Source: Megasphaera sp. UBA5897 (GTDB lineage: Bacteria > Bacillota > Negativicutes > Veillonellales > Megasphaeraceae). Taken from it: a stretch of DNA of 18,630 bases. The stretch covers positions 1 through 18,630 of the forward strand of contig DJEN01000020.1 of NCBI GenBank assembly GCA_002431345.1, given 5' to 3'. Of this stretch, positions 6,158-13,591 are shown in pieces (the stretch's first letter is position 1; each line of letters starts with the position of its first letter). The position numbers and the translations under genes are program-made. The notes beneath the pieces were generated by a model, which saw nothing but the letters and a program-made list of their open reading frames with translations, was not told the DNA's origin and made no database searches.

Positions 6158-7768
6158 ATGAAATATACAGAAGAAATGCTGGCGTCACAAGCCCGCGTCG
6201 AAGCGACACGGAATCTGCGGCTTCATGAAGAGCTGCGGCGGTATACGACAGAAGAAAAGCAGGAATTGCTGCTCCATTATCATCCGGATTACAGACGGGA
6301 AAACTTTGCCGTGCTGCAGGTAGGCCCCAACAAAGGCGACAAAGTCCCAAAGGAACTGGCGGCTGTCTTGGAAGGGAAAAGCCGTCTGGAAGGTGTTTCG
6401 ATAGATCTGACGCATGCCGTGTATGACACGGATGTCCTGATTATTGGCGGCGGCGGCGCCGGCGCGGCAGCAGCCATAGAAGCCCGCAAGCACGGCGCAT
6501 CGGTCTTGATGGCGACGAAGCTGCGCTTGGGTGATGCCAATACGGGCATGGCTGAAGGCGGCATTCAGGCAGCGGACAGAGAAGAAGATTCGCCGGCGAT
6601 TCATTATTTGGATGCCATTGGCGGCGGCCATTACAAAAACATTCCGGAACTGCTGGAACGGCTTGTCATGCACGGCCCGGCGGCGATTCAGTGGCTCGGC
6701 GAGCTGGGCGTTATGTTTGACAAACAGGCTGACGGCTCCATGGTGACGACCCATGGCGGCGGTACGTCGCGCAAGCGGATGCATGCCTGCGGTGACTATA
6801 CGGGCGCGGAAATCATGCGGGTCCTGCGCGATGAAGTGCGGAACAGTGGCGTGCAGGTCGTCGAATATTCGCCGGCTGTCGAGCTGGTTTTGGATGAAGA
6901 AGGCAAAGCGGCAGGGGCTGTGCTCTATGATTTTGATACGCGGGAATATCAGGTCGTGCGTGCCAAAAGCGTCATTTTGGCGACAGGCGGTGCCGGCAGG
7001 CTTCATTACCAAGGATTTCCGACATCCAATCATTACGGCTCTACGGCAGACGGCTTGGTATTGGCTTACCGGGCAGGCGTCCCTTTGATATATGCTGACG
7101 CGATTCAGTATCATCCGACGGGAGCTGCTTATCCGCCGCAGATTTACGGAGCCTTGGTAACGGAAAAAGTACGGTCTCTCGGAGCCATGCTGGTCAATAC
7201 AGACGGCGATGCCTTTCTCCATCCGCTGGAAACGCGTGATGTCGTGGCGGCGGCGATTATCCGTGAATGTACAGCCCGGCACAAAGGCGTCCATGCCCTG
7301 CATGGACCGGCTCTCTGGCTGGATACGCCTATGGTCGATATGCTTCATGGCGAAGGCACGATGGCGCAGCGGCTGCCGGCGATGATTCACATGTACGAAA
7401 AGTTTGGCATTGACATTCGCAGACAGCCTATTTTGGTATATCCGACACTGCATTACCAAAACGGCGGCATTTGCATTGACAAACACAGCGCGACGAAGAT
7501 TCCGGGCTTGTATGCTGCCGGTGAAGATGTCGGCGGCATCCACGGCACAAACCGTCTCATGGGCAACAGCCTGCTGGATATTATTGTTTTTGGCCGCATT
7601 GCCGGCACCGAAGCGGCGCAATACAGCCGGCATGCAGAAATCGGTGCGCTGTCGCTGCAGCATGTCCGGCAGTTTGCCAAGGAAAAGCAAGCTGCCCGTT
7701 TCCAAGACGATGTGCCGTCACCCAAACTGCTGCCGGATTATACGCATAATAAAGGCACGCGCGGCTAA
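6158..7768 (+). CDS. Fumarate reductase-like FAD flavoprotein subunit
   Basis: A 536-residue flavoprotein of the FrdA/SdhA/NadB superfamily, expected to reduce fumarate (or oxidise succinate) with electrons from the preceding iron-sulfur subunit. The dinucleotide motif IIGGGGAGAAAA starts near residue 95, after an unusual charged N-terminal extension of about 90 residues. Likely catalytic equivalents are present: HPTG at H319, TE at 335-336, R360 in TRDVV, H432 in HYQNGGI and R466 in HGTNRL. The position that carries covalently bound FAD in FrdA (His in SHT) is N128 in DANTGMAEGGI, so FAD is probably non-covalent, as in L-aspartate oxidase. Start ATG 6158 follows AGGAGG closely. No membrane-anchor gene follows. 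L-aspartate oxidase is less likely because of the partner Fe-S gene and because no nadA or nadC is nearby. Confidence 0.88.
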   Translation: MKYTEEMLASQARVEATRNLRLHEELRRYTTEEKQELLLHYHPDYRRENFAVLQVGPNKGDKVPKELAAVLEGKSRLEGVSIDLTHAVYDTDVLIIGGGGAGAAAAIEARKHGASVLMATKLRLGDANTGMAEGGIQAADREEDSPAIHYLDAIGGGHYKNIPELLERLVMHGPAAIQWLGELGVMFDKQADGSMVTTHGGGTSRKRMHACGDYTGAEIMRVLRDEVRNSGVQVVEYSPAVELVLDEEGKAAGAVLYDFDTREYQVVRAKSVILATGGAGRLHYQGFPTSNHYGSTADGLVLAYRAGVPLIYADAIQYHPTGAAYPPQIYGALVTEKVRSLGAMLVNTDGDAFLHPLETRDVVAAAIIRECTARHKGVHALHGPALWLDTPMVDMLHGEGTMAQRLPAMIHMYEKFGIDIRRQPILVYPTLHYQNGGICIDKHSATKIPGLYAAGEDVGGIHGTNRLMGNSLLDIIVFGRIAGTEAAQYSRHAEIGALSLQHVRQFAKEKQAARFQDDVPSPKLLPDYTHNKGTRG

Positions 7769-7840
7769 GGGCACTGCTTTATTCTGCAGGGCAGATATGA
7801 TACAATTACAGACACGACAGATAACGAGATTGTTGCCGGT

Positions 7841-7847
7841 GAAGGGA
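7841..7847 (+). promoter_or_regulatory. Ribosome binding site deciding the radical SAM start
   Basis: GAAGGGA lies 8 nt before ATG 7856 but only 2 nt before the in-frame GTG at 7850. The ATG, giving MSWQIEKK, is therefore the better start. Confidence 0.6.
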
Positions 7848-7855
7848 GCGTGCGT

Positions 7856-9604
7856 ATGAGCTGGCAGATTGAAAAGAAATTGACAGAGCGGCTGCAGGAA
7901 GAATCGGGATATTACAAGTATCCTTTTGGGACACGGCATGCCATGGCTATTTGTTACCCCAATACGTATGAAGTGGCGATGAGCAATTTGGGCATGCAGA
8001 TTATTTACAAAATGGTAAATGAACGGCCGGACTGGCTGTGTGAGCGGGCTTTTCTGCCGGATAAGGAGCTGGGCAGGCTCTATGCCAAAGAAAAAACGCC
8101 CTTGCTTACGATGGAAAATCAGCGGCCCCTTTGTGATTTTGAAATAATCGGGCTGTCCGTCAGCTTTGAAATGGATTATTTTCATATACCGGAAATCCTG
8201 GAGCAGGGCAGGGTTCCGGTACTGGCAGCTGCACGCCGCGATGACGACCCGCTGGTCGTGATGGGCGGGCCGGTCGCCTTTTTTAATCCTGAACCGTTAT
8301 CGCCTTTTGTTGATGTATGTTTGATTGGTGAAGGAGAAGGCCTGATGCATCCGTTTTTGGATGCCTATATGGAAGGACGGGAAGAAGGGCTGTCCCGGCA
8401 TGATTTGCTGATGAAGCTGGCTCAACTGCCGGGTATCTATGTCCCGTCCCTCTATGTACATGAATATGATGAAGACGGGGAACTGGTGCGTATTACGCCG
8501 GAAGCGGGCGCGCCGCGGCATGTCAAACGGCAGTGGCAGGAGCTGACCGAGCCGGGAGAAACGGTAGTCGCGACGCCGCATACGGAATTTGGCGCCATGT
8601 ACTTGATTGAAATTGCCCGGGGATGCGGCAGGCACTGCCGTTTTTGCATGGCAGGCTATTGTTACCGCCGTCCGCGCGTGCGGCCGCTGGATTATGTCAA
8701 GCAAGCCGTACTGCGGGGCAAAGCTCTCGGCAAGAAAATCGGCCTGATGGGCGCGGCGATTTCTGATTATCCCTATATTGACGAATTAGTCACTTTTATC
8801 CGCAGTCAGGGACTGGCGTTTTCCTGCGCGTCCCTGCGGGCTGATTCGATTACGCCGACGATTGTCAAGGGTCTGGCAGAAAGCGGCCAAAAGACGATTA
8901 CGCTGGCGCCGGAAGCGGGCAGCGTGCATATGCGGGATATTATCAACAAGGGAATTACGGAAGACCATTTGCTCCATTCCATTGATTTGGCGACGGCTGC
9001 GGGTATTCGCCATGTACGCATGTATATCATGATTGGCCTGCCGATGGAAACAGATGAAGATATTCAGGGCATCGTAGATATGACGCGGCGTGTGCAGCAG
9101 CATATGGCGGCGATTGGCAATCTGAGCAAGATTACGCTGAGTATCAATCCGTTTATTCCCAAGCCCTGTACGCCTTTTCAATGGATGGCGATGACTGATA
9201 AGAAAACCGTTGAAAAACGGCTGGCATATATCAAAAAGTCGCTGGATAAAGATAAACAGATTGAGATTTTGGCAGAACCGCTGCGGCAGTGTTATATTCA
9301 AGGGGTATTGTCCCGCGGGGACCGCCGCGTCGGCGAGCTGCTGGTCAAGGCGCACGAGTACGGCGGCGTCAAAGGCTGGAAGCGGGCAGTGAAAGAGCTG
9401 CGGTTTGATGTCAAACGCTTTTTGTACAGCGAACGGGACGTACAGGCTTTGCTGCCGTGGAGCGTGCTGGACATGGGGCTGGCTCCGTCGTATTTGGTGC
9501 ATGAGTTGGAACAAGCCCGCAAGGGAGCTTTTACGATTCCCTGTTTTGACGGCTGTCATCGTTGTCATGTGTGTGGAGGTGCCGATGGGAACGCAGTGGA
9601 TTGA
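7856..9604 (+). CDS. B12-binding-type radical SAM protein (TIGR03960-like)
   Basis: A 582-residue radical SAM protein of unknown substrate. The N-terminal part (about 30-180) looks like a cobalamin-binding-type fold with PNTYEVAMSNLG and the loops GLSVSFE, VMGGP and LIGEGEG. The radical SAM core has CX3CX2C at C257/C261/C264 for the SAM-cleaving [4Fe-4S] cluster, followed by the glycine-rich and barrel motifs GLMGAAISDYP, TLAPEAGS and MIGLPMETDED. The C-terminus ends in four clustered cysteines, C563/C567/C570/C573, typical of this family and probably a further metal or cluster site. Family members are often followed by, or fused to, a DUF2344 protein and sit near RNase G and ribosomal protein genes. 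None of those is seen here. The end of the gene overlaps the next gene by 20 bp, which implies coupled translation. Confidence 0.85.
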   Translation: MSWQIEKKLTERLQEESGYYKYPFGTRHAMAICYPNTYEVAMSNLGMQIIYKMVNERPDWLCERAFLPDKELGRLYAKEKTPLLTMENQRPLCDFEIIGLSVSFEMDYFHIPEILEQGRVPVLAAARRDDDPLVVMGGPVAFFNPEPLSPFVDVCLIGEGEGLMHPFLDAYMEGREEGLSRHDLLMKLAQLPGIYVPSLYVHEYDEDGELVRITPEAGAPRHVKRQWQELTEPGETVVATPHTEFGAMYLIEIARGCGRHCRFCMAGYCYRRPRVRPLDYVKQAVLRGKALGKKIGLMGAAISDYPYIDELVTFIRSQGLAFSCASLRADSITPTIVKGLAESGQKTITLAPEAGSVHMRDIINKGITEDHLLHSIDLATAAGIRHVRMYIMIGLPMETDEDIQGIVDMTRRVQQHMAAIGNLSKITLSINPFIPKPCTPFQWMAMTDKKTVEKRLAYIKKSLDKDKQIEILAEPLRQCYIQGVLSRGDRRVGELLVKAHEYGGVKGWKRAVKELRFDVKRFLYSERDVQALLPWSVLDMGLAPSYLVHELEQARKGAFTIPCFDGCHRCHVCGGADGNAVD

Positions 9605-10394
9605 GCATGCGAACGGTATTGCCTGGGAAGAAAGCCGTCTGCTGCGTCATGCCGGTTTGTGCCATGGCGTGACGGGCCGCGGCGGCGGTGTCAGCAAAGG
9701 CTGTTGGCAGTCCCTGAATCTGTCCTTGACGGTCGGTGACGATATGCATGATGTCTTGGAAAACCGTCGCCGTCTGTGTGAGGCATTGGGCATTTCTGTC
9801 TGTCAGATAACGGCGGTACAGCAGGGACAGGGCAATCATATTGTCGTCGTCGGCAAGGAAGAATGCGGCAGCGGCGCTGGTTCTGCCTGCGATGCACTGC
9901 CTCATGCGGACGCGCTGATGACAGATATACCAGGAGCTTTGCTGTTGGTGCAGGTGGCAGATGCCGTGCCGGTGATTCTTTTTGATGCAAAGCAAAAGGC
10001 TTGTGCCGTGATTCACGCCGGACTGTATAACACGGCGGCGCATATTACGACTAAGACCGTATGGGCGATGGAGTTTGTCTACGGCTCACAGCCGCAGGAA
10101 CTGACGGCGTATATCGGGCCGTCTGTATGCCCGGTGCATTTGACTATCAGCAAAGAGCTGGCAGACAGGCTGGCAATGGCAGCTGCCGCGCAGGGATTGG
10201 TACGGGAAGAAAAGGGCGTATATACTGCCGATGTGAAGGCGCTGCAGTATCAGATGCTGTGCCGGGCAGGACTGGAGCCTGACCATATTGACGTCAGCTG
10301 CCAATGCGTATATGAAACACCGCAGCGGTTCTTTTCCTACCGCCGGGACGGCAGCCGCACGGGCCGTATGGCTGCGTTTGCCATGCTGCGGTAA
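9585..10394 (+). CDS. ylmD: YlmD/YfiH-family protein with degenerate active site
   Basis: A 269-residue protein of the Cu-oxidase_4 / multicopper polyphenol oxidase (YfiH, YlmD, FAMIN) family. Active members are purine nucleoside phosphorylase/adenosine deaminase-type enzymes using a His-Cys-His zinc site. The fold signature is clear: GGGVSKGCWQSLNL (33-46), GDD..DVLENR, HADALMTDIPG (107-117), IGPS (177-180) and FFSYRRDGSRTGRM (249-262). Two of three ligands are replaced: QVHG is QGQG (His to Gln82) and ADC is ADA (Cys to Ala127). H144 survives, but HAGWRG has become HAGLYN. The protein may be inactive, bind differently or use H85. Start ATG 9585 follows GGAGGT and lies inside the end of the radical SAM gene. 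Its place just before yggS, sepF, ylmH and divIVA matches Bacillus ylmD. Confidence 0.82.
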   Translation: MGTQWIEHANGIAWEESRLLRHAGLCHGVTGRGGGVSKGCWQSLNLSLTVGDDMHDVLENRRRLCEALGISVCQITAVQQGQGNHIVVVGKEECGSGAGSACDALPHADALMTDIPGALLLVQVADAVPVILFDAKQKACAVIHAGLYNTAAHITTKTVWAMEFVYGSQPQELTAYIGPSVCPVHLTISKELADRLAMAAAAQGLVREEKGVYTADVKALQYQMLCRAGLEPDHIDVSCQCVYETPQRFFSYRRDGSRTGRMAAFAMLR

Positions 10395-10430
10395 TTTCGG
10401 GTGGTCAGACGGACTTTTTTTGTAAAAATA

Positions 10431-10460
10431 CTAGCATTTATAACTGCAAATATATATAAT
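10431..10460 (+). promoter_or_regulatory. Possible promoter before yggS
   Basis: A perfect TATAAT (10455-10460) lies in a very AT-rich gap after ylmD. The -35 is poor (CTAGCA at 10431-10436, 18-bp spacing). Upstream, a run of seven T at 10414-10421 follows only a 3-bp stem, so termination there is doubtful. Confidence 0.4.
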
Positions 10461-10533
10461 AGAAATAGTGTAATGTTTTATAAAGTACGTCGTATGTGCG
10501 ACTGAATTATATACACTGCGGAGGGATTACGTT

Positions 10534-11217
10534 TTGATAAAAGAGAATATTGCAGCAGTACAAAAAAGAATTGCTGATGCAGCTGCCCGTGCTGGCAGAA
10601 CCGATGCGATTACGCTCGTAGCGGTTACTAAAAATCATCCAGTTGAATACATGAAGGAAGCAGCCGCAAATGGTATTACCGATGTAGGGGAAAATCGCGT
10701 GCAGGAAGCACTGCAGAAATTGGAAGCATTTCCGGAAAATCATTTGAAATGGCATTTGATCGGTCATTTGCAGACGAATAAAGCCAAACATGCTGTGGAA
10801 CATTTTGACCTTATTCATTCGGTTGATTCGGAACATTTGCTGAAGGCCGTGAACAAAGAAGCGGCAAAATTGGGGAAAGTGCAGGATATTTTGCTGCAGG
10901 TCAATGTCGCCCGCGAAGAAAGCAAATTCGGCATGGAAGTAGAAGAATTTCCGGCTATGTGCGAATTAGCCGGTACGCTGGCAAACGTCCGCGTGCAGGG
11001 GCTTATGTGCATTGCACCTAATTTTGAACATGTAGAAGATGTGCGGCCCATATTCCGTATTGCCCACGCTCTTTATGAAGATATGAAGTCCAAGTTTCCA
11101 GATGGACAGATACAGTATTTATCTATGGGCATGACCCATGATTTTGAAATAGCAATCGAAGAAGGCGCCAACGTAGTTCGCGTAGGAACGGCGATTTTTG
11201 GTGCTCGTAATTACTAA
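10534..11217 (+). CDS. yggS: YggS-family PLP-binding protein (YlmE/PLPBP)
   Basis: A 227-residue cytoplasmic pyridoxal-phosphate-binding protein with the alanine-racemase-like barrel and no known catalytic activity. It takes part in vitamin B6 and amino/keto-acid balance. K33 in VAVTKNHP should form the Schiff base with PLP. Other family motifs are GENRVQEALQK, WHLIGHLQTNKAK, IHSVDS, QVNVAREESKFG, GLMCIAP, LSMGMTHDFEIAIEEGANVVRVGTAIFG. Length is normal. The start is TTG 10534, supported by GGAGGG 8 nt upstream; no better ATG exists nearby. Its stop codon merges into the sepF ribosome binding site. As in Bacillus (ylmE), it heads the sepF-ylmH-divIVA group. Confidence 0.95.
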   Translation: MIKENIAAVQKRIADAAARAGRTDAITLVAVTKNHPVEYMKEAAANGITDVGENRVQEALQKLEAFPENHLKWHLIGHLQTNKAKHAVEHFDLIHSVDSEHLLKAVNKEAAKLGKVQDILLQVNVAREESKFGMEVEEFPAMCELAGTLANVRVQGLMCIAPNFEHVEDVRPIFRIAHALYEDMKSKFPDGQIQYLSMGMTHDFEIAIEEGANVVRVGTAIFGARNY

Positions 11218-11231
11218 GGAGGATACAAACC

Positions 11232-11729
11232 ATGGGAGTAAAAAAATATTGGGATAAACTTGTCAACACGGTCAGCGGCGTGAATGATGACGATGATTTT
11301 GAAACAGATGAATTTGAAGATGAAGAACCAATGGAAGAAGAACAGCCACAGCGCCGTGCGCCGGTAACGGCTGCGCGCCGTCCGTCTTTGGGATATGCCC
11401 AGACCGAACGTCCGCTGAAAATGATGATTGTAGAACCGGAAACGTTTGATGATTCGCAGAGTATTGCCGATTATTTGCGGGACCGCAAACCGGTCATTAT
11501 CAACTTTGAATCGACATCGCCGGATGTATCCAAACGAGTTGTTGATTTTATCAGCGGCGCAACGTATGCATTGGACGGCAACATTCAAAAAGTCGGCAAA
11601 GACATTTTCCTCTGCGTGCCGAGCAGCGTTACCGTAGACAGAGGCAAGCGGGATTATAATGATTTCAATACGACACAGCTGGCTTGGGGCAATAAAGCAC
11701 CGGAAGGCGGCAGCACGCCTCAGCAGTAA
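11232..11729 (+). CDS. sepF: Cell division protein SepF
   Basis: A 165-residue division protein that anchors FtsZ to the membrane and shapes the septal ring. The N-terminal amphipathic stretch MGVKKYWDKLVNTV fits the SepF membrane-binding helix. A long acidic, disordered linker (about 15-75, rich in Asp/Glu and then Arg/Pro) follows. The conserved SepF domain covers about 76-148 (MMIVEPETFDDSQSIADYLRDRKPVIINFE, then VSKRVVDFISGATYALDG and IFLCVPSSV). The start is unambiguous, with AAGGAGG just upstream. Directly downstream of yggS. In many Firmicutes ylmG (yggT) follows; here ylmH comes next. Confidence 0.96.
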   Translation: MGVKKYWDKLVNTVSGVNDDDDFETDEFEDEEPMEEEQPQRRAPVTAARRPSLGYAQTERPLKMMIVEPETFDDSQSIADYLRDRKPVIINFESTSPDVSKRVVDFISGATYALDGNIQKVGKDIFLCVPSSVTVDRGKRDYNDFNTTQLAWGNKAPEGGSTPQQ

Positions 11730-11748
11730 GCATAAGTGAGGAAAACTT

Positions 11749-12534
11749 GTGAAAAACAGAGATAGAATTATTCGATATTATAAAGGAACTGATAATGGCG
11801 AACTGGCTGCCAGACTGATTGATTTGGCAGACAGTACAGCCAAGGGCCGCCCCTATGCAGTGAGTGAATTTGTGTCGCCGGGAGCTGTACAGATTGGCGA
11901 AACGATTCAGGCTCACGTGCCGTCGCTGTTGCTGCGTACGTTTGGCGGCTATGAAGGCGCAGAACGGGTCAAACTGGCTTTTGTCAGCAGCGATTATGAA
12001 GGACCCGTCGATTTTGGCATGACAGCCTGCCGTGTTTCGTGGGACGCACGGTACCGTCTGCTGAGTCACCGCGATGTATTGGGTTCACTGATGGGGCTGG
12101 GAATTAGCCGTGAACGCTTTGGCGATATTATCATGCAGGACGACGGTGCCGTGATTTTGGCAGATACGCCGCTGCTGCAGTATTTGAAACAAAATTTCAC
12201 CAAAATTGCCATGGTGGCAGTTTCTGTAGAAGAAATGCCTCTTAGCGATATTGCACCGCGCCAGGAAAAAGTTAAAGAAATCAAGACGACTGTCGCATCG
12301 CTGCGGCTGGATGCGATTGCTTCTTCCGGGTTTGGCATTTCCCGCACGAAAGCAGCCGAAGCCATCAAGGGCGAACGCGTACAGGTCAACTGGCAGCCTG
12401 CTAAGGGACCGTCGCAGGATGTGCAGGAAGGCGATGTCATTTCACTGCGCGGCAAGGGCCGCATGGAATTGACGCAGATTACGGGTACATCCCGCAAGGG
12501 CCGTATTGGCGTACTGCTGAAACGTTACATGTAA
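11749..12534 (+). CDS. ylmH: YlmH-type S4 RNA-binding protein
   Basis: A 261-residue cytoplasmic protein with an N-terminal YlmH region (about 1-175, containing FGGYEGAERVKLAF, LSHRDVLGSLMGLGISRERFGDI and ILADTPLLQYL) and a C-terminal S4 RNA-binding domain (about 182-245: LRLDAIASSGFGISRTKAAEAIKGERVQVN and EGDVISLRGKG). Bacillus YlmH is linked to rescue of stalled ribosomes by binding obstructed 50S subunits. The same role here is inference from the family. The start is GTG 11749 with GAGG 7 nt upstream. It sits between sepF and divIVA, its conserved place. Confidence 0.93.
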   Translation: MKNRDRIIRYYKGTDNGELAARLIDLADSTAKGRPYAVSEFVSPGAVQIGETIQAHVPSLLLRTFGGYEGAERVKLAFVSSDYEGPVDFGMTACRVSWDARYRLLSHRDVLGSLMGLGISRERFGDIIMQDDGAVILADTPLLQYLKQNFTKIAMVAVSVEEMPLSDIAPRQEKVKEIKTTVASLRLDAIASSGFGISRTKAAEAIKGERVQVNWQPAKGPSQDVQEGDVISLRGKGRMELTQITGTSRKGRIGVLLKRYM

Positions 12535-12582
12535 TCACTGAATCAGGGACATGCAGGATAGGATTCAAGGAGGAATTTTACC

Positions 12583-13119
12583 ATGTTAACACCAATGGAT
12601 ATTCATAATAAAGAGTTTAAACGAGGGTTTCGCGGCTATAGTGAAGAAGACGTCGATGCATTTATGGATGATATTGCCGGTGACTATGAAAAAGTATACC
12701 GGGAATATTGTGAACTGAAAGAACGCTGCGACAAGCTGCAGGATAAATTGACGCAGTATGAAAAAATGGAATCGACCATGAACAGCACATTGATGCTGGC
12801 ACAGCAGACGGCAGAAAACGTCAAAGTGTCTGCCCGCAAGGAAGCCGATTTGATTTTGCAGGAAGCGTCCAATAAGAAAAAACAAATGATGGACGAAACG
12901 ATGCTGAGTTTGCAGGCTTCCCAGCAGGAACTGGACAAAATCAAGTCGCAGACCCGTTCTTTCCGTGCCAAATGCCGTGCTATTTTGACAAGCCAGCTCC
13001 GGTTGCTGGATGATATGGTTATTGACGGCGAAGATGCAGACGCTGAACAGGAAACGGCTGATGCAGCTGCTGCAGAAACAGCTCCGCAGACAGAAGAAGA
13101 CGTAAAAACTGAAGAATAA
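12583..13119 (+). CDS. divIVA: DivIVA-family polar/septal coiled-coil protein
   Basis: A 178-residue protein that recognises curved membrane at septa and poles and recruits division or wall-synthesis partners. The N-terminal lipid-binding domain is typical (LTPMDIHNKEFKRGFRGYSEEDVDAFMDDI, residues 2-31). Coiled-coil heptads follow (about 32-135). A conserved block resembling GpsB/DivIVA core sequence is seen near 100-150 (EASNKKKQMM, RSFRAKCRAILTSQLRLLDDM). The C-terminal tail is acidic and Ala/Glu/Thr-rich, probably disordered. ATG 12583 follows AAGGAGG. It closes the ylm cluster. Confidence 0.93.
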   Translation: MLTPMDIHNKEFKRGFRGYSEEDVDAFMDDIAGDYEKVYREYCELKERCDKLQDKLTQYEKMESTMNSTLMLAQQTAENVKVSARKEADLILQEASNKKKQMMDETMLSLQASQQELDKIKSQTRSFRAKCRAILTSQLRLLDDMVIDGEDADAEQETADAAAAETAPQTEEDVKTEE

Positions 13120-13201
13120 AAATCATGAGTATGCTCTCTTTCAGGTATGACGATGCAGTTAGGCCCGGCAGGGAGTATATTTATATTATGGAGGAATAGA
13201 A

Positions 13202-13591
13202 ATGAAACGTATATGCATGATTATAATGGCTTTTGTCATCATGACCATTGGCAGTGCCGCAGCGTACAACCCTTATGCGCCCAATCCGTTTGACACGATG
13301 GAACGAACTTCGTGGGAATATACATCGTTATGCACGTTGAGCAAAGAAGGACTGACAGGTGCTGATATGTCCAAATTTTCTCCGACGTATTCGCTGACAC
13401 GCTATGAAATGGCTCAAATGGTAGAAACTGCTGTACAAAACCGCGCACGGGCAACAGAAGCGCAGAAAGAAACGATTGATAAACTGGCAGAAGTATTTGC
13501 CAATGATTTAAAGTATACGAGCACGAGTACGGCAGACGCTTCGACAGAAGAAGGCGTACCGTTTGACTGGCAGAAAGGCGGTACAAAATGA
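13202..13591 (+). CDS. Small secreted SLH-domain protein without a barrel
   Basis: A 129-residue exported protein. The signal peptide (about 1-21, ending SAAA) is followed by a single SLH-like domain (about 28-80: NPFDTMERTSWEYTSLCTLSKEGLT, FSPTYSLTRYEMAQMVETAVQNR). A short coiled-coil-prone helix (KETIDKLAEVFANDL) and a Thr/Ser-rich tail come next. This arrangement matches the N-terminal periplasmic part of Negativicutes OmpM-type porins, in which the SLH domain binds polyamine-modified peptidoglycan and a barrel follows. Here the barrel is absent and the gene ends naturally. ATG 13202 follows GGAGG. The stop overlaps the start of the next gene (ATGA), so translation is coupled. The specific function is unknown. 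Confidence 0.78.
   Translation: MKRICMIIMAFVIMTIGSAAAYNPYAPNPFDTMERTSWEYTSLCTLSKEGLTGADMSKFSPTYSLTRYEMAQMVETAVQNRARATEAQKETIDKLAEVFANDLKYTSTSTADASTEEGVPFDWQKGGTK

Noticed and set aside
6185..7705. 506-residue minus-strand frame opposite the flavoprotein
   Set aside because: The plus strand encodes a full set of FAD-enzyme motifs. The antisense translation has no recognisable domain and no start signal.
7796..7806. Promoter before the radical SAM gene (TATGAT or TACAAT)
   Set aside because: No acceptable -35 box at 16-18 bp; the gap is short and co-transcription with the flavoprotein gene is as likely.
8786..9568. 260-residue minus-strand frame opposite the radical SAM gene
   Set aside because: A shadow of the plus-strand gene with no family motif and no ribosome binding site.
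9405..9584. Longer N-terminus for the YlmD-like protein
   Set aside because: The frame is open, but this part lies inside the radical SAM gene, has no family similarity, and GGAGGT supports ATG 9585.
10404..10421. Intrinsic terminator after the ylmD gene
   Set aside because: A T-run is present, but the preceding stem is only 3 bp, too weak to call.
13130..13179. Possible terminator between divIVA and the SLH gene
   Set aside because: The 10-bp pairing (13130-13139 with 13170-13179) needs two G-U pairs and a 30-nt loop, and what follows is a mixed A/T tract, not a T-run.
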